The notes: a model not told the origin generated them from the sequence alone. Numbered from the stretch's first letter, positions 10,931 through 23,029 are shown. The stretch: 64,000 nucleotides of DNA from Amborella trichopoda (GCF_000471905.2 NW_006498435.1:4050006-4114005); one strand, 5' to 3'. Numbers and translations are program-made.

Positions 10931-12900
10931 TTATCTGACTCTTCAGAATCAGGGCCACGATAATGTTCTTCAGCGTGTAGCAGTCATCTATAGGATGATT
11001 GATCCTCCGATGGTAGGCACAATAATTTGCCTAAGTGTCAAGGCCAGATTACTCAGGGAATTTGGTTTTTGAAAGCTGGATCATATTCTGTTCCACTAAT
11101 AACCGAAATAGTGCAGGGACCCATGTCTTCTCGAAGGGGTAGATCTTGTTCCTATGCCTGGTGAAATAATCACCCTAATCAAGATTGGCTGGTACGGGTA
11201 TCCAATTGTACGATTGTTGTTGTTTGCCAGCCTGGGGTGCTACCTTTGTTGTTCTTACCCCTTTAGAGAGGTCCAAATTTTGGGAGGGAGCCTTCTTTGA
11301 ATCAGTGACCATGACGGCCGCACTGATTACTCCTTTCTTTTGGCTGCCCCTTGTGTTATTTCGAGAGTTACCATTGCTCCGGTTGTTTGCTGAACTTGTA
11401 GATGGTTGTCGTGTCGCACCATGGTTGTGTGATAGACTTTCTATNNNNNNNNNNNNNNNNNNNNNNNNNNNNNNNNNNNNNNNNNNNNNNNNNNNNNNNN
11501 NNNNNNNNNNNNNNNNNNNNNNNNNNNNNNNNNNNNNNNNNNNNNNNNNNNNNNNNNNNNNNNNNNNNNNNNNNNNNNNNNNNNNNNNNNNNNNNNNNNN
11601 NNNNNNNNNNNNNNNNNNNNNNNNNNNNNNNNNNNNNNNNNNNNNNNNNNNNNNNNNNNNNNNNNNNNNNNNNNNNNNNNNNNNNNNNNNNNNNNNNNNN
11701 NNNNNNNNNNNNNNNNNNNNNNNNNNNNNNNNNNNNNNNNNNNNNNNNNNNNNNNNNNNNNNNNNNNNNNNNNNNNNNNNNNNNNNNNNNNNNNNNNNNN
11801 NNNNNNNNNNNNNNNNNNNNNNNNNNNNNNNNNNNNNNNNNNNNNNNNNNNNNNNNNNNNNNNNNNNNNNNNNNNNNNNNNNNNNNNNNNNNNNNNNNNN
11901 NNNNNNNNNNNNNNNNNNNNNNNNNNNNNNNNNNNNNNNNNNNNNNNNNNNNNNNNNNNNNNNNNNNNNNNNNNNNNNNNNNNNNNNNNNNNNNNNNNNN
12001 NNNNNNNNNNNNNNNNNNNNNNNNNNNNNNNNNNNNNNNNNNNNNNNNNNNNNNNNNNNNNNNNNNNNNNNNNNNNNNNNNNNNNNNNNNNNNNNNNNNN
12101 NNNNNNNNNNNNNNNNNNNNNNNNNNNNNNNNNNNNNNNNNNNNNNNNNNNNNNNNNNNNNNNNNNNNNNNNNNNNNNNNNNNNNNNNNNNNNNNNNNNN
12201 NNNNNNNNNNNNNNNNNNNNNNNNNNNNNNNNNNNTGGGACTGCTTCTTCCACAGGCATAGGATTAGGATGACGGGAAGCAAGTTTCTCCATCTTGATAT
12301 GAATTGATCCACGAGCTCAACATGGTTTTGAGTCAGGGTTAGATGTTCGACAGTTTAAACCTCTTTCTCGACCTCATAGAATCATTGATATAACAACTTC
12401 TCCATCTCCTCACATGCATGGACTGAGTTTGGAGGGAGTCGGGCATACCATTGAAATGCTAGGCCATCAAGGGTCTCAATGAACTGCCGTAGAAGAACTC
12501 TCCCATCAGCCGCTATTTCTCGACATGCTGCCTGAAAGTGGGCAATATGCAGGTTCGGAGACGTGGTTCCATTGAATAAAGGAAACTCTCCTTTCTTATA
12601 ATCTGAGGGAAACGGGACCTGATCAATATACGAGGGGTATGGCCTTCGATAAGGTGTTGCGCCTTGTATCCCTGGGATTTGTCTGTTCTTTAGGCTATGG
12701 GTGACCATAGCGTCCATGTCTATCTGAGAGACGGGGGATGGGGGACAGAATTGGCCTGTGAGCCAGAAGGAGGGGGCTGCCTTGAGAGTGATGGGCATTG
12801 ACCTCATGGTTAGCCGACTGTCGTGCAACATTGATACGATCGATTCTTTCCATCCTTGTTCATGCACTCTTCCTGCGTATCGTCGGATTCACTTATTACC
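10931..12900 (-). pseudogene. gag: Gag remnant of element A, interrupted by an assembly gap
   Basis: The N-terminal half (12,382-12,867) has ATPYRRPYPSYIDQVPFPS, FPLFNGTTSPNLHIAHFQA, LLRQFIETLDGLAFQWYARL and CEEMEKLLYQ, which is the retrotransposon gag domain of the Tat type. At about 10,975-11,035 a C-x2-H-x4-H-x4-C zinc knuckle (CAYHRRINH then DDCYTLK) marks the nucleocapsid. Gag forms the particle that packages the element's RNA. The 791 unknown bases at 11,445-12,235 fall between the two halves. The reading is broken. Confidence 0.85.
11445..12235. other. Assembly gap, 791 unknown bases (N)
   Basis: The gap is an unbroken run of N. By colinearity with element C (about 53,555 onwards) it covers the middle of gag. 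Any ORF spanning it is meaningless. Confidence 1.
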
Positions 12901-13952
12901 ATTCCGCTGACCCTTTCACTGTGGGCAATAAGAGGCTTACCAACCTGACAGGTTGTACATGGTAGGTCCGTTAGTAGGACGCCACCATGCCCTGACTGAA
13001 CTCGACTCTTGCATGCTGATCGTGTTTGGATCGATTCTCGATGGTCTTGGGACCGTGGCTATTGAGCGGCTGGGTCTTTTTCTGCAACAGTAACCACAAC
13101 ACAGGGGTCATGGAGCTCTTCTTCAGGCTTCATTGTCTGAAGGGGGTCAAAGGTATTCAGGTGAAGAGGGTCATCAGAATTGGTTGTTTTGACTGCCATG
13201 GTCACCTCCCTAGTTAAAATTTGCAGACTCTTATCGTGTTTAGTCTTGAGGTTCTGACGGACCTCCTGCCAAAACTGCGATCTAGGTCATGGCAGGTCAA
13301 CTCTTCTTGCAGGACGAGAAGGTCGTCTCCTGTGTACTCAAGGTGGCGTGGCAATGGAATTTCCCCGAGCAATGTGATGCATATGAGTAGCATGCAGAGG
13401 ATATAACCTTGGAAGGTTCGATCTAGTGCATTATCTCGAGGTAATAGGAGCATTGCTCCGAGGTGTGACTCGAGGGGGTAACCCACGATCCTTATGGTGT
13501 GTGTGGGGGGTTGAGATTGTGGGGTTTCCACCTCTATGTGATGAGCCTCTAGGGATAGAGAGCAATAGCGCAGAAATGTGGGGGGTAGCCCTATGGCGAT
13601 CCACAGAAGCAATGACAACTTTTTTGCCTTTTGTAAAATGGATCTGGGCTGTGTACCTCGAAAACACGACTGGCAAGTGACTTGCCAGTGGCTGAGTGCA
13701 TTCTGTTTGGGGCAACAAAAGTGCTGTCAATGCAGGGCACCTTGGTGGAGTTTCCGCCAGAGCCAAGAGATGGGGAGTGATGATTTTTTAGGTCCCACCA
13801 AACACCGGTCCAAGTTAAGACTTGGGAGCTAGACAAGGTTCTTTGCTCAAGAGCATGGTCGGGAACAAAGTTGAAGGAACTTGTTCCCTAAGGACACTCT
13901 CGAATATGGGGATAATAAAATCCCCGATCTGGATAAATGGGTTACACCATGC
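12901..13952 (-). other. Untranslated leader of element A between gag and the 5' LTR
   Basis: This stretch matches 54,300-55,850 of element C. The match includes a conserved block near 13,740 (GCACCTTGGTGGAGTTTCC) and GATAAATGGGTTA at the right end, where similarity stops at about 13,952. No primer site is visible here, because the adjoining LTR end is not preserved. Several short ORFs on both strands are not shared with element C, and I treat them as noise. Confidence 0.65.
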
Positions 13953-13992
13953 TCTTCAGAGAGAAAGAAGGATAATTACTGAGGGATGCTTT
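13953..13992 (-). repeat. Left piece of the 5' LTR remnant of element A
   Basis: These 40 bases align loosely with about 43,545-43,590 of the element C LTR. Read together with the bases from 22,512 onward, they match a contiguous LTR stretch (the AAAGTCCTCACCC block). They are therefore the left flank of the nested insertion. Confidence 0.6.
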
Positions 13993-15004
13993 TGTCACGA
14001 CCCCACCCTCTGCCCCCTACCCCCTGCCGTTCTCGCCAGAGGCGATAGAGTGTGGGTCCATGATATAGAGGTAGTGAATGCCACTCAGGTCATAGTGGGC
14101 TCATCGCTTTAGAAAAGTGGTAATCAAAGCAAACCAAAAAAATAGAGAAAACTTTAAGCACAAACATGCTAGATCTGGGCAAATTAAAAATGAAACTTTT
14201 ATTTATACAAATGCAACTTAGAGTATTCAGGGCACCAAAGGCCCAAATACAACAAATACATATCTCCAACACAAACAAGAACATGGCTCACGGCCAATAA
14301 ACACATACAATCAAAAGGGTCACTTTGGCCCGTGCAGGTCTTTGGCCACCAGAACGATTACGCAGTCAGTTGTACTGTACTCTACAAGGATAGAAAGTAA
14401 ATGAATGAGCTATAATTCTCAGTAACTAGAATCAGAAGCCATGTTTCACTACTTTATCCAACAAGGAGTCAAGAGTAATTCTTTTCGAAGATAAGCAATA
14501 ATAATAACACATACATCATTTAAAACACCAATTTATCAGATCTTATCAGCACAAGTCTCATAACCAATCACAAAACTATAAATTTGAACCAATACCATTG
14601 TATATCAACATAAACATCTATATTAACCAACTCACTCTGTAGGTCACCTACTTCTGAGGTAGAGGCCTTATTCATCAGGCCAAGCCAATCCCAATGCTTA
14701 TGACCTCTACCATCACTCACGAGGGAAGACAATGACAAGTGGGTATCCCACTTCGTAATGTCTTCACACATGTATATATAGAGTCCTCAGCGTGCATTGG
14801 GATTTTTGATAGGTGATGACCTTGCAAGACACTACTCCCTACACCACCTTGGCTAGGAGAACTACACCTTCAGAGTGTCAATCACTGTGAATGGCGGAGC
14901 GACCACCCATCATCATGTACCCGACTCCCGTCCTATAATTAGTCGAGCCGGAGAGGTCACGAGTCGGCAGTGCAATGAGCTCAAAGCACGCCGACAAGTC
15001 ACAT

Positions 15005-15360
15005 ATCACAGTATGGTCATGAAATATGCTTAAAGCATGCCAATCTGTCTCATATGACGGTATGGTCATGCAATATGCTCAAAGCATGCCAATTAATCAC
15101 ATATCATGGTATGGTCATGCAATCTCTCAAAGCATGGCAATGAATCACATATCACAATATGGTCATGCAATACGTTCAAAGCATGCCAATCAATCACATA
15201 TCACGGTATGGTCATGCAATACGCTCAAAGCATGCCAATTAGTCTCATATCATGGTATGGTCATGCAATACGCTCAGAACAGGCCAATCAATCACATATC
15301 ACAATATCACATATCATAATATGGTCATGCAATACACTCAAAGAATGCCAATCAATCACA
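15005..15360. repeat. 49-bp tandem array in the LTR of the gag-only element
   Basis: GTATGGTCATGCAATACG followed by CTCAAAGCATGCCAATCA and ATCACATATCACG repeats about seven times. Starts at 15,011, 15,060 and 15,109 show the 49-bp period. The same array, with different units kept or lost, is at 19,980-20,345 in the partner LTR. Confidence 0.85.
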
Positions 15361-17109
15361 ATAGGACACACATCATAACAAAGCATATCTCAACACCATG
15401 CGCATTCATTTTCACATAGCACTTATCACTTGAACTTATCACTTGCATTTATCGCATGCACTTATCATATGCACTCATCACGTCATCACATACTACAATT
15501 GGATGATCCATCATATTCGTAGTCTGTTACATCTGAGTCAGGCATATTCAATAAGCACTTTCTCATTCATTAGCATACATGTCTTTCATAAATTGCCTTA
15601 TAGTTTTCACTGTTTTACAAGTAGTAGCATTCATTATTTCATAAGCATAACTGATTTCAACCATGCATAGTCAATGATTTCATGAGTACATTCCATTTCA
15701 CATCATAGGTATGTCTTATTTCATTCATACTTATCCTTAGTCAAGTATTCACTGATCTTTCATTTAGAACTGATTTGGGGCTAAATCAAGGGCATTTTGG
15801 TCGACTAATTTACCCTTACAACAAAATGGAAAGGTTCTGGAACTTTTTGCATTCATAACGGTGACATTGGTCTAGAAAAATGAATATCGTTTCCAAATCA
15901 TAGAAAATCTTGACATGCTTCCAAAACCAATTTTATACTAGACACACGTATCTTTCAAATGGGATTGTTTGAAAGCACTTAGACTTCATTTGATTGGTCA
16001 AAATCTTGTGCCACCAGAGGTCAATTTCTAAATTCTGCTAACAGTAACATATCCCTCTACACGAAGGCATAACTTTCAATCTAAGGAATTTCAAAATTTC
16101 TACATGCGACTTTTAGTAAACACATAGATATTTCAAATGGCAGAGGTTTGGGAGCATTCGGGCTCCGTTTGGTTAGTCAAAACTCGTGACAACAAAGGTA
16201 ACAATTGCGAAATCTATTAACAGTGATATATTTTCACAATTTGAAGCATTGCTCATTATTTATGAAGAATTTGGACAAGGTTAAAACATAAACATCGTAG
16301 TAGACACATGTATTAATCAAATGGCGGTGACTTGGGAGAATTTAGATGTCATTTGACTGGTCAAAAGTGCATTTAAAAAACATGCATTTTCCTGTAATTT
16401 CACAGCATAAACATGGCACACTACCAAAAACACTTTGTCGCCTCCAATTCATGAGGAATCACAATAAGAAACCATCTCACCTAGAATTGTAATCACTTAA
16501 ATATCATGTCACAAATTTTCCAGGGCCAACAAGAGGGATTCAGTTTCCCAATGTGTCATTCAATGAAGGCCCCAATTTCTTGGAAAACAGGGCCCCCCTT
16601 CTAACAAAAGTTTTGCAACATACAGCCACATGCCCATGATAATTTCATCAAAAATCTGTCTAGAACTTCATGCATTACACATTCATGCTCATATTTACAA
16701 TCACACACTTATAGCCTTTCTTGGATTTCATGCATGAATGAACTAACCAAAAACATCAGTCACAAAATATGGAAGCATGGATATGAATCTACTTACTTGC
16801 AGCAAGGTTCTAAGTCCCCCACTCAGCTTCTCTCCAAGGTTAAGTCTTCAAGGGTGGTTCTCAAGCTTGGGGGCTCAAAGGGCTAAGGGTAAGACGTGGG
16901 GGAGAGAAAGAGGAAGTGAAAAATCTTGAGAGAGTGATTGAAAGGGTATTTATAAGAAAAAATAGGGGAGGGGGAAACATATACATGCCAAGTGGCAGCA
17001 AGAGTTACAAGTGTCTTGACCATAGTGTCCAAGTGCCTGAGAACTGCTCACAAGTGGCTCACATGCAGGCTTACATGGGCCACATGGCCATATACTCATA
17101 GCAGAAACA

Positions 17110-17520
17110 CCCCTGGCTGTAACGCGCATGGTGGGACCCCTCTTGCTATATGCATGGTGATAACAAGTACGATGGTAGCCCTCTCTCTCTACATGCATGA
17201 CGTTACACGCACGACAGTAGCTCTCTCTCTCTTGCTTTCTACACGCACGATGTTACATGCACGGCTGTAGCTCTCCTCTTTCTCTACACGCACGGTGTTA
17301 CACGCACGACGGTAGCTCTCCTTCTATCGCTCATGGCAGTGATCTGTCGCATGCTCAATCTGCAGTGCGCACCCTTTGTCACGTGCGTTCTCTCTTCTTC
17401 TCTCATATCGCCGCACGCACACCGCCATGTGCCCTCCCTATTCTGTTCTCATTGTTGAGCGCACCCTGCCGCATCTTCTCCACCGCGTGCCTTCCACTGT
17501 CGCGTGCTCCACATTCACGC
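17110..17520. repeat. CT-rich array with palindromic CACGCACG segments (left LTR)
   Basis: Units alternate a CTCTCTCT run with ACACGCACGACGGTAG or ACATGCATGACGTTAC. About eight imperfect copies are visible. The partner array is at 22,085-22,480. Confidence 0.7.
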
Positions 17521-17582
17521 GCTTTTCTCTCCTTCTTCTGTCGTGCACTCTAATAGGCCGGGAAAAAATTTGGGTTGTCACA

Positions 17583-17599
17583 TCATCCCCCCCTTAAAG
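17583..17599 (-). promoter_or_regulatory. Polypurine tract of the gag-only element
   Basis: On the minus strand TTTAAGGGGGGGATGA lies directly before the LTR start at 17,582. Just upstream the minus strand reads GGGGACAAAATCTTC, which resembles the last codons of chromovirus pol (an EDKIFFKGG-like ending). In the family this tract primes plus-strand DNA synthesis. Confidence 0.8.
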
Positions 17600-17940
17600 A
17601 AGATTTTGTCCCCAAAATCATATACTTGATCACCATCTAAATTGGGGTCTAAAAGTGGCACTCTACACGACCAACCTAGGCCCTAGAGGGCGTCGAAATC
17701 CTAGACATTCGAAAGAATCACACTTAAGGGTGACAATCTACTCCCCAAATGTACTCCTTGCCCCTAAACTCTGAGCCGACCACCAAGGAGGCATGCACAC
17801 AAACTAAGGTGTGATCAAGAGGTGCAGATTCAATACTTAAGTGACTATAACAAAGTAGGAAAGCAATCAGGGCCAAACATAATTCAACCATAAATAAAGA
17901 GCTTACCTTGGACCTCTGAAGTAGAAGCCTTCGCCTCCTA
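17600..17940 (-). other. Short interior stretch between polypurine tract and gag, no recognisable protein
   Basis: About 340 bases separate the pol-like ending from the gag zinc-knuckle region. I see no catalytic domain in them. A minus-strand AAGGTAAGC near 17,905 resembles a splice donor, but nothing else supports splicing. Confidence 0.5.
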
Positions 17941-18945
17941 GTCCACAAGTGCAAATACCCTACCTTGAGTCTTTGGCTTGGGCTTATCCCTCATCATGGG
18001 GCAGTTTGTAATCAAGTGACATGGCTTGCTACACTTGAAGCATGCCTTCATCTTCAGCCAGCACTCGAAAGCCGCATAACCAGGCTCCCACAAAATCCAT
18101 AGTGTACTGGTTGGTTTTTCTTAACATCTTCCAATAAAGTATTTTGGGCTTTACCATTTCTCCAGTCTCCTCTTTCTTGGTAGCCTCTCGGAGGTGGGAG
18201 CCTCTGCTTCAGCTTCTCTCTCCTCTATCGGAGATCATCATAGTCATTTTCTATCTTCCCAACCAAGTCCACTAATGGGGAGAAGGTCTTAAGATTAGCT
18301 GATAATCCTCCTTCTTATGTCTGGCCGAAGGCCCCTCTCAAATTTGCTCGCCTTACTTTGTATGAATGACATGTGGCTGCAAATTTGGCTGCGTATTATT
18401 CTACTGACAGTCTTCCTTGTTGCAGCTCGATAAATTCTACTTCTTTTGCCTCTCAGATTGATTCAGAGAAGTATTTTTCATTAAAAGCCTCCAAAAGTCT
18501 CCCCAAGTTGCTGCAGTCCCTGACTCTGCCCAGGATTGCTTCACCGAGCTCCACTAGTGCTTGGTGTCCCATTCTAACATGAAGGCTTCCAGTCTCACTT
18601 TCTGCTCATCGGAGCAATGCAACACTTCAAATATCTTCTCTACCTGCCTCCTCCATCTTTCATCCTTTTCTAGTCCTCCACGTCCTGAGAATGCGGGAGG
18701 GGCAAGTCTCCTAAACATTTCAAGCAACTCACTGCCATCTTGATCTGGGGTGGAGGCAGCCGAGGCTGGCATGCAAATCTCATAACTTGGGTCATGGCTC
18801 CCAGTGTTCTGAAGAATTCCCCAAAGGCCTCGATGTTGTCTTTACTGGAACTCGCATTGTTGACAAGAGTCCTCGTCATTTTTGTCCTACCACAAGAACA
18901 CCTAGTCATTAACTTATCCAAGAACCACTCCAAAGACACTTCTAA
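17941..18945 (-). pseudogene. gag: Chromovirus-type gag of the non-autonomous element
   Basis: Minus-strand pieces include 18,554-18,772, with RRLAPPAFSGRGG, RWRRQVEKIFEVLHCSDEQK and VRLEAFML. That is the classic gag domain of Tekay/Del-like chromoviruses (PPxFxG, a CxDEQKV-type block, a FML-type block). A canonical CX2CX4HX4C zinc knuckle (ACFKCSKPCHLITNCP) is encoded at 18,001-18,042. The likely start region is near 18,940, just inside the primer site. The protein would form the particle or nucleocapsid; replication enzymes would have to come from a relative. The reading is broken. Confidence 0.85.
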
Positions 18946-18976
18946 GACTCTCTAAGTCAAGAATCTTATGTTGTTT

Positions 18977-18988
18977 GCTTTGATATCA
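18977..18988 (-). promoter_or_regulatory. Primer binding site, tRNA-iMet type
   Basis: The minus strand reads TGATATCAAAGC four bases inside the 5' LTR end at 18,993. The usual plant tRNA-iMet site begins TGGTATCAGAGC, giving ten of twelve matches. It sits on the expected side for a minus-strand element. Confidence 0.8.
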
Positions 18989-19979
18989 TAACTGTCACAA
19001 CCCCACCCTCTGCCCCCTATCGTTCTCGCTGAAGGGCGACAGAGTGCGGGTTCATGATTTAGAGGTAGCGAATGCCACTCAGGTCGAAGTGCGTTTATCA
19101 CTTTAGAAAAGTGGTAATCAAAGCAAACCACAAAAATAGAGAAACCTCTAATCACAAATATGCTAGATCTAAGAAAATTAAAACTGAAACTTATATTTAT
19201 ACAAATAAAACTTAGAGAATTACAATCATTCAGGGCACCAAAGGCTGAAATACAACAAATACATACCTCCAACACAAACAAGAACATGGCCCACAACTAA
19301 CAAACACATACAATCAAAAGGGTCTCCTTGGCCTGTGCAGGTCTTCTGCCACCAGAATGATCACCCAACTGGTTTTTCTTAACTTCTAGCTTCTACTCTA
19401 CATGGATAGAAAGTAAATGAATGAGCTATAAAGACCAGTAAGTAGAATCATATGCCATGCTTCACTGCTATATCCAAGGTGTCATGAGTAATTCTTTTTA
19501 GAGATAAGTACTAATAGTGACACAAACATAATTTAAAACACCAATTTATCAGATCTTATCAACACCATTATCATAATGAATCACAAAACTATAAATTTGA
19601 ACCGATACCATTATGTATCAACATCAACATGTATATTGACTAACTTACTCTCTAGGTCACCTACTTCTGAGGTAGAGGCCCTATTCATCAGGCCAAGGCA
19701 ATCCCATTGCTTACGACCACTACCATCACTCAGGAGGGAAGACAATGACAAGTGGGTATCCCACTTCATAAAGTCCTCACACATGCACACACATAATCCC
19801 CAACGCGCTTTGAGGTTTTCAATAGGCGATGGCTCTGCAAGACACTACTCCATATGCCACCTTGGCTAAAAGCATTACACCGTATGTGTGTCAATCACTA
19901 TCAATGGGGGAGCGACCACCCATCATCATCTACCCTACTCCTGTCCTAACATTGGGTGAGCCGAAGAGGTCATGTTGGC

Positions 19980-20345
19980 AGTGCAATACGCTTAAAGCAT
20001 GCCCACAAGTCACATATCATAGTATGCTCATGCAATATGCTCAAAGCATGCCAATTAGTCTCACATCACAAAGCATGCCAATCAATCACATATCATGGTA
20101 TGGTAATGCAAGACTGTCAAGGCATGCCAATCAGTCTCATATCACGGTATGGTCATGCAATACACTCAAAGCATGCCAATCAGTCTCATATCACGGTATG
20201 GTCATGCAATACACTCAAAGCATGCTAATTAATCACATATCACGGTATGGTCATGCAATACGCTCAAACCATGCCAGTGAATCACATATCACAATATGGT
20301 CATGCAATACGTTCAAAGCATGCCAATCAATCACAATAGGATACA
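19980..20345. repeat. 49-bp tandem array in the right LTR of the gag-only element
   Basis: The monomer is that of 15,005-15,360 (TATGGTCATGCAATACRCTC then AAAGCATGCCAATCA), with about seven copies, some shortened. Unit content differs from the partner LTR, showing change after insertion. Confidence 0.85.
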
Positions 20346-22084
20346 CATCATAACAAAGCATGTCTCCACATCATGCACATTTATTTTCACATAGCACTTA
20401 TCACATGCACTTATCACATGCACTTATCATATGCACTCATCACGACTTCACATACTACTATTGGATGATCCATCATATTTGTAGTCTGCTACATCTGAGT
20501 CAGGCATATTCAATAAGCACTCACTCATTCATTAGCATACATGTCTTTCATAAAAATGCCTCATGAGCATTCTTTGTTTTATAAGCAGTAGCATTCATTA
20601 TTTCATAAGCATATCTGCTTTCAACCGTGCATAGTCAAGGATTTCATGAGTACATTCCATTTCACATCATAGGTATGTCTTATTTCAATCATACTTGTAC
20701 TTAGTCAAGTATTCACTGATCTTTCATTTAGAACTGATTTGGGGCTACTTCCGGGGTGTTTTGGTCGACTAACTAACCATTACAAAAAAATGGAAAGATT
20801 TTGGAATTTTCTATATTCATAATAGTGACATTGCTCTAAAAATATGAACACCGTTTCCAAATCTTTGATAATATTGACATGCTTCCAAAGCTAATTTTAT
20901 ACTAGACACACATATCTTTCAAATGGGGGTAGCTTGAAAGCATTTGGACTTCATTTGATTGGTCAAAAGCTCATGTCAGCAGAGCTCAATTTCTGAATTA
21001 TACTAACAATGGCATATCCCTCTTCACGAAGGCATAAATTTCAATCTAAAAGGAATTTCAAAATAATTTCAACATGAACATTTTAGTACACACACATATA
21101 TTTCAAATGGCTGTGGTTTGGGAGCATTCGGGCTCCGTTTGTTTAGTCAAAACTCGGGACAACAGAGGTAACAATTGTGTAATTCAGTGAAATATGTTAA
21201 CAGTGACATATTTGCACAATTTGAAGCATAGCCCATCATTTATGAAGAATTTCGACAAGGTTAAAATATAAACATCATGGTAAACACATGCATTAATCAA
21301 ATGGCGGTGACTTGGGAGCATTTGGATGTCATTTGGCTGGTCAAAAGTAAATTTTAGGAAAAGGCATTTTCCTAGAATTTCACAGCATAAACATGGCACA
21401 CTACCAAAAACACTTTGTAGCCTCCAATTCATGAGGAATCACAATATGAAACCTTCTCACCTAGAATTGTAATAAATTAATTATCATCTCACAAATTTTC
21501 CACTGCCTACAAGAGGGATTCAGTAGCCCAAGATGTTATGCAATGAAGGCCCCAGTTTGCTGGAAAACAGGCCCCCCCTTCTAGAATAAGTTTTGCAACA
21601 TACAACCACATGCCCACGACAATTTCATAAAAAATCTGTCTAGAACTTCATGCATTACACATTCATGCTCATATTTACAATCACACACTTATAGCCTTAC
21701 TTGGATTTCATGCTTGAATGAGCTAACCAAAAACATCCATCACAAAACATGGAAGCATGGATATGAATCTACTTACTTGCAGCAAGGTTCTAAGTCCCCC
21801 ACTCAGCTTCTCTCCAAGGTAGGTTCTAAAGCTTGGGGGCTCAAAGGACTAAGGGGAAGACGTGGGGGAAAGAGAAAGAAAGTGCAAAATCTTGAGAGAG
21901 TGATTGAAAGGGTATTTATAAGTAAAAAGAGGGGAGGGGGAAGCAAACACATGCCAAGTGGTAGGAAGAGGTACAAGTGTCTTGAACATGGTGTCCAGTG
22001 GTTGACAACTACTCACAAGTGGCTCACATGAAGGCTTACATGGGCCACATGGCCATATACTTGTAGCAAAAACACCCCTGGCGT

Positions 22085-22480
22085 TAACACGCACGATGGA
22101 ACCCCTCTTGCTACATGCACGATGGTAGCCCTCTCTCTCTCTACACGCATGGCATTACATGCACGAAGGTAGCTCTCTCTTTCTACATGCACAAGAGGTA
22201 GCTCTTCTCTCTCTCTACGCATGGTGGTAGCTCTCTTTCTGTCGTGCATAGTGTTGTTCTGTTGCACGCTCTATCTTCTGCGCGCACCCTCTACTGCACG
22301 TGTTCTCTCTTCTTCTCTCTTATCACCATGCGTACACCGCTGCGTGCACTATACCGTGCGCACTTCCTATCCCGTTATCACTGTTGAGCGTGCCCTGCTG
22401 TGTCTTCTCTGTCACGCGCCTTCCACTGTTGTGCGCTCCACAGTTGCGCACTCTTCTCTCCTTCTTCCACCGTGCACTCT
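22085..22480. repeat. CT-rich array with palindromic CACGCACG segments (right LTR)
   Basis: This is the partner of 17,110-17,520. CTCTCTCTCTACACGCATGG and ACATGCACGATGGTAGCTC alternate in about seven imperfect units. Confidence 0.7.
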
Positions 22481-23029
22481 ATTAGGTCGGGAAAAAATCT
22501 GGGTTGTCACAACTTTTAAAGTCCTCACCCCATTGAACATATTGGTGGCATTGTTTTTTGTTACACCAGGTTTTCTTGACCTATTTTGATAGTTTCTTAC
22601 TTTTGAACTTCTTGTTTATGGGTCCTGATAACAGTGTATTCTGCTATCGAGGATTTTTTCTTGAGTGCCGGTTGGTGCCATATGTGGGGGAGAATGCTGC
22701 ATCAAACTGCTTATTGGTCCGAGCGCCCTTTCGGGTTTTCACTTGGACTAGGGGAAGCGGTTCCATGAAGACAATTTTCACCAACCTCCTTTTTATCAAG
22801 CTCTTTTTCCCATGACCTAACGGCCATGTCTACCCTTTTTTTCCATTTTTTCTCACAATGCCCCTTCGGGTTTTTACTGTGTCCGGTTTTTATTTTACGG
22901 AACACTCTTACTCATGGTTTTGTGACCATGCATGTCTGTCATTTTTACTCATGGAATTCCCCTTTCGGGTTTACATCATGCCCATTTTTTTTGTGAAGTC
23001 GTGTTTATGGTCATGCCTCCAGGACTTGG

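Larger units (their letters stand above)
13993..17582 (-). repeat. 3' LTR of the gag-only element (3,590 bp)
   Basis: It starts TGTCACGACCCCACCC and ends GGGTTGTCACA, and matches 18,993-22,511 from end to end. Inside are a 49-bp tandem array (about 15,005-15,360), an AT-rich middle and a CT-rich array with CACGCACG palindromic segments (about 17,110-17,520). On the minus strand a CTTATAAATACCC-type TATA motif lies at about 16,944-16,956. The short ORFs in it are not coding. Confidence 0.9.
13993..22511 (-). mobile_element. Gag-only non-autonomous Ty3 chromovirus-type element nested in element A
   Basis: Two long direct repeats (13,993-17,582 and 18,993-22,511) flank a 1,410-bp interior. The ends are TGTCAC(G/A)ACCCC at one side and GGGTTGTCACA at the other, an 11-bp near-perfect terminal inverted repeat. 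A primer site for tRNA-iMet and a polypurine tract abut the LTRs on the expected sides for a minus-strand element. The interior encodes gag with a zinc knuckle, and no reverse transcriptase, RNase H or integrase is seen. Flanks read GCTTT (13,988-13,992) and ACTTT (22,512-22,516), a decayed 5-bp target duplication. This layout fits the plant class called TR-GAG. By eye about one base in nine differs between the LTRs over the first 220 bases, so the insertion is old. Confidence 0.85.
18993..22511 (-). repeat. 5' LTR of the gag-only element (3,519 bp)
   Basis: It starts TGTCACAACCCCACCC and ends GGGTTGTCACA. It is colinear with 13,993-17,582 throughout, including the 49-bp array (19,980-20,345), the minus-strand TATA motif (about 21,908-21,922) and the CT-rich array (22,085-22,480). 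By eye the first 220 bases differ from the partner at about 25 positions. Confidence 0.9.

Noticed and set aside
11185-12312. Long ORFs (283-358 codons) on both strands over the gap
   Set aside because: Most of their length is unknown bases; they are artefacts of the N run.
13214-13766. Extra ORF ahead of gag, as in Ogre elements
   Set aside because: The minus-strand ORFs here are not kept in the leader of element C and show no known domain.
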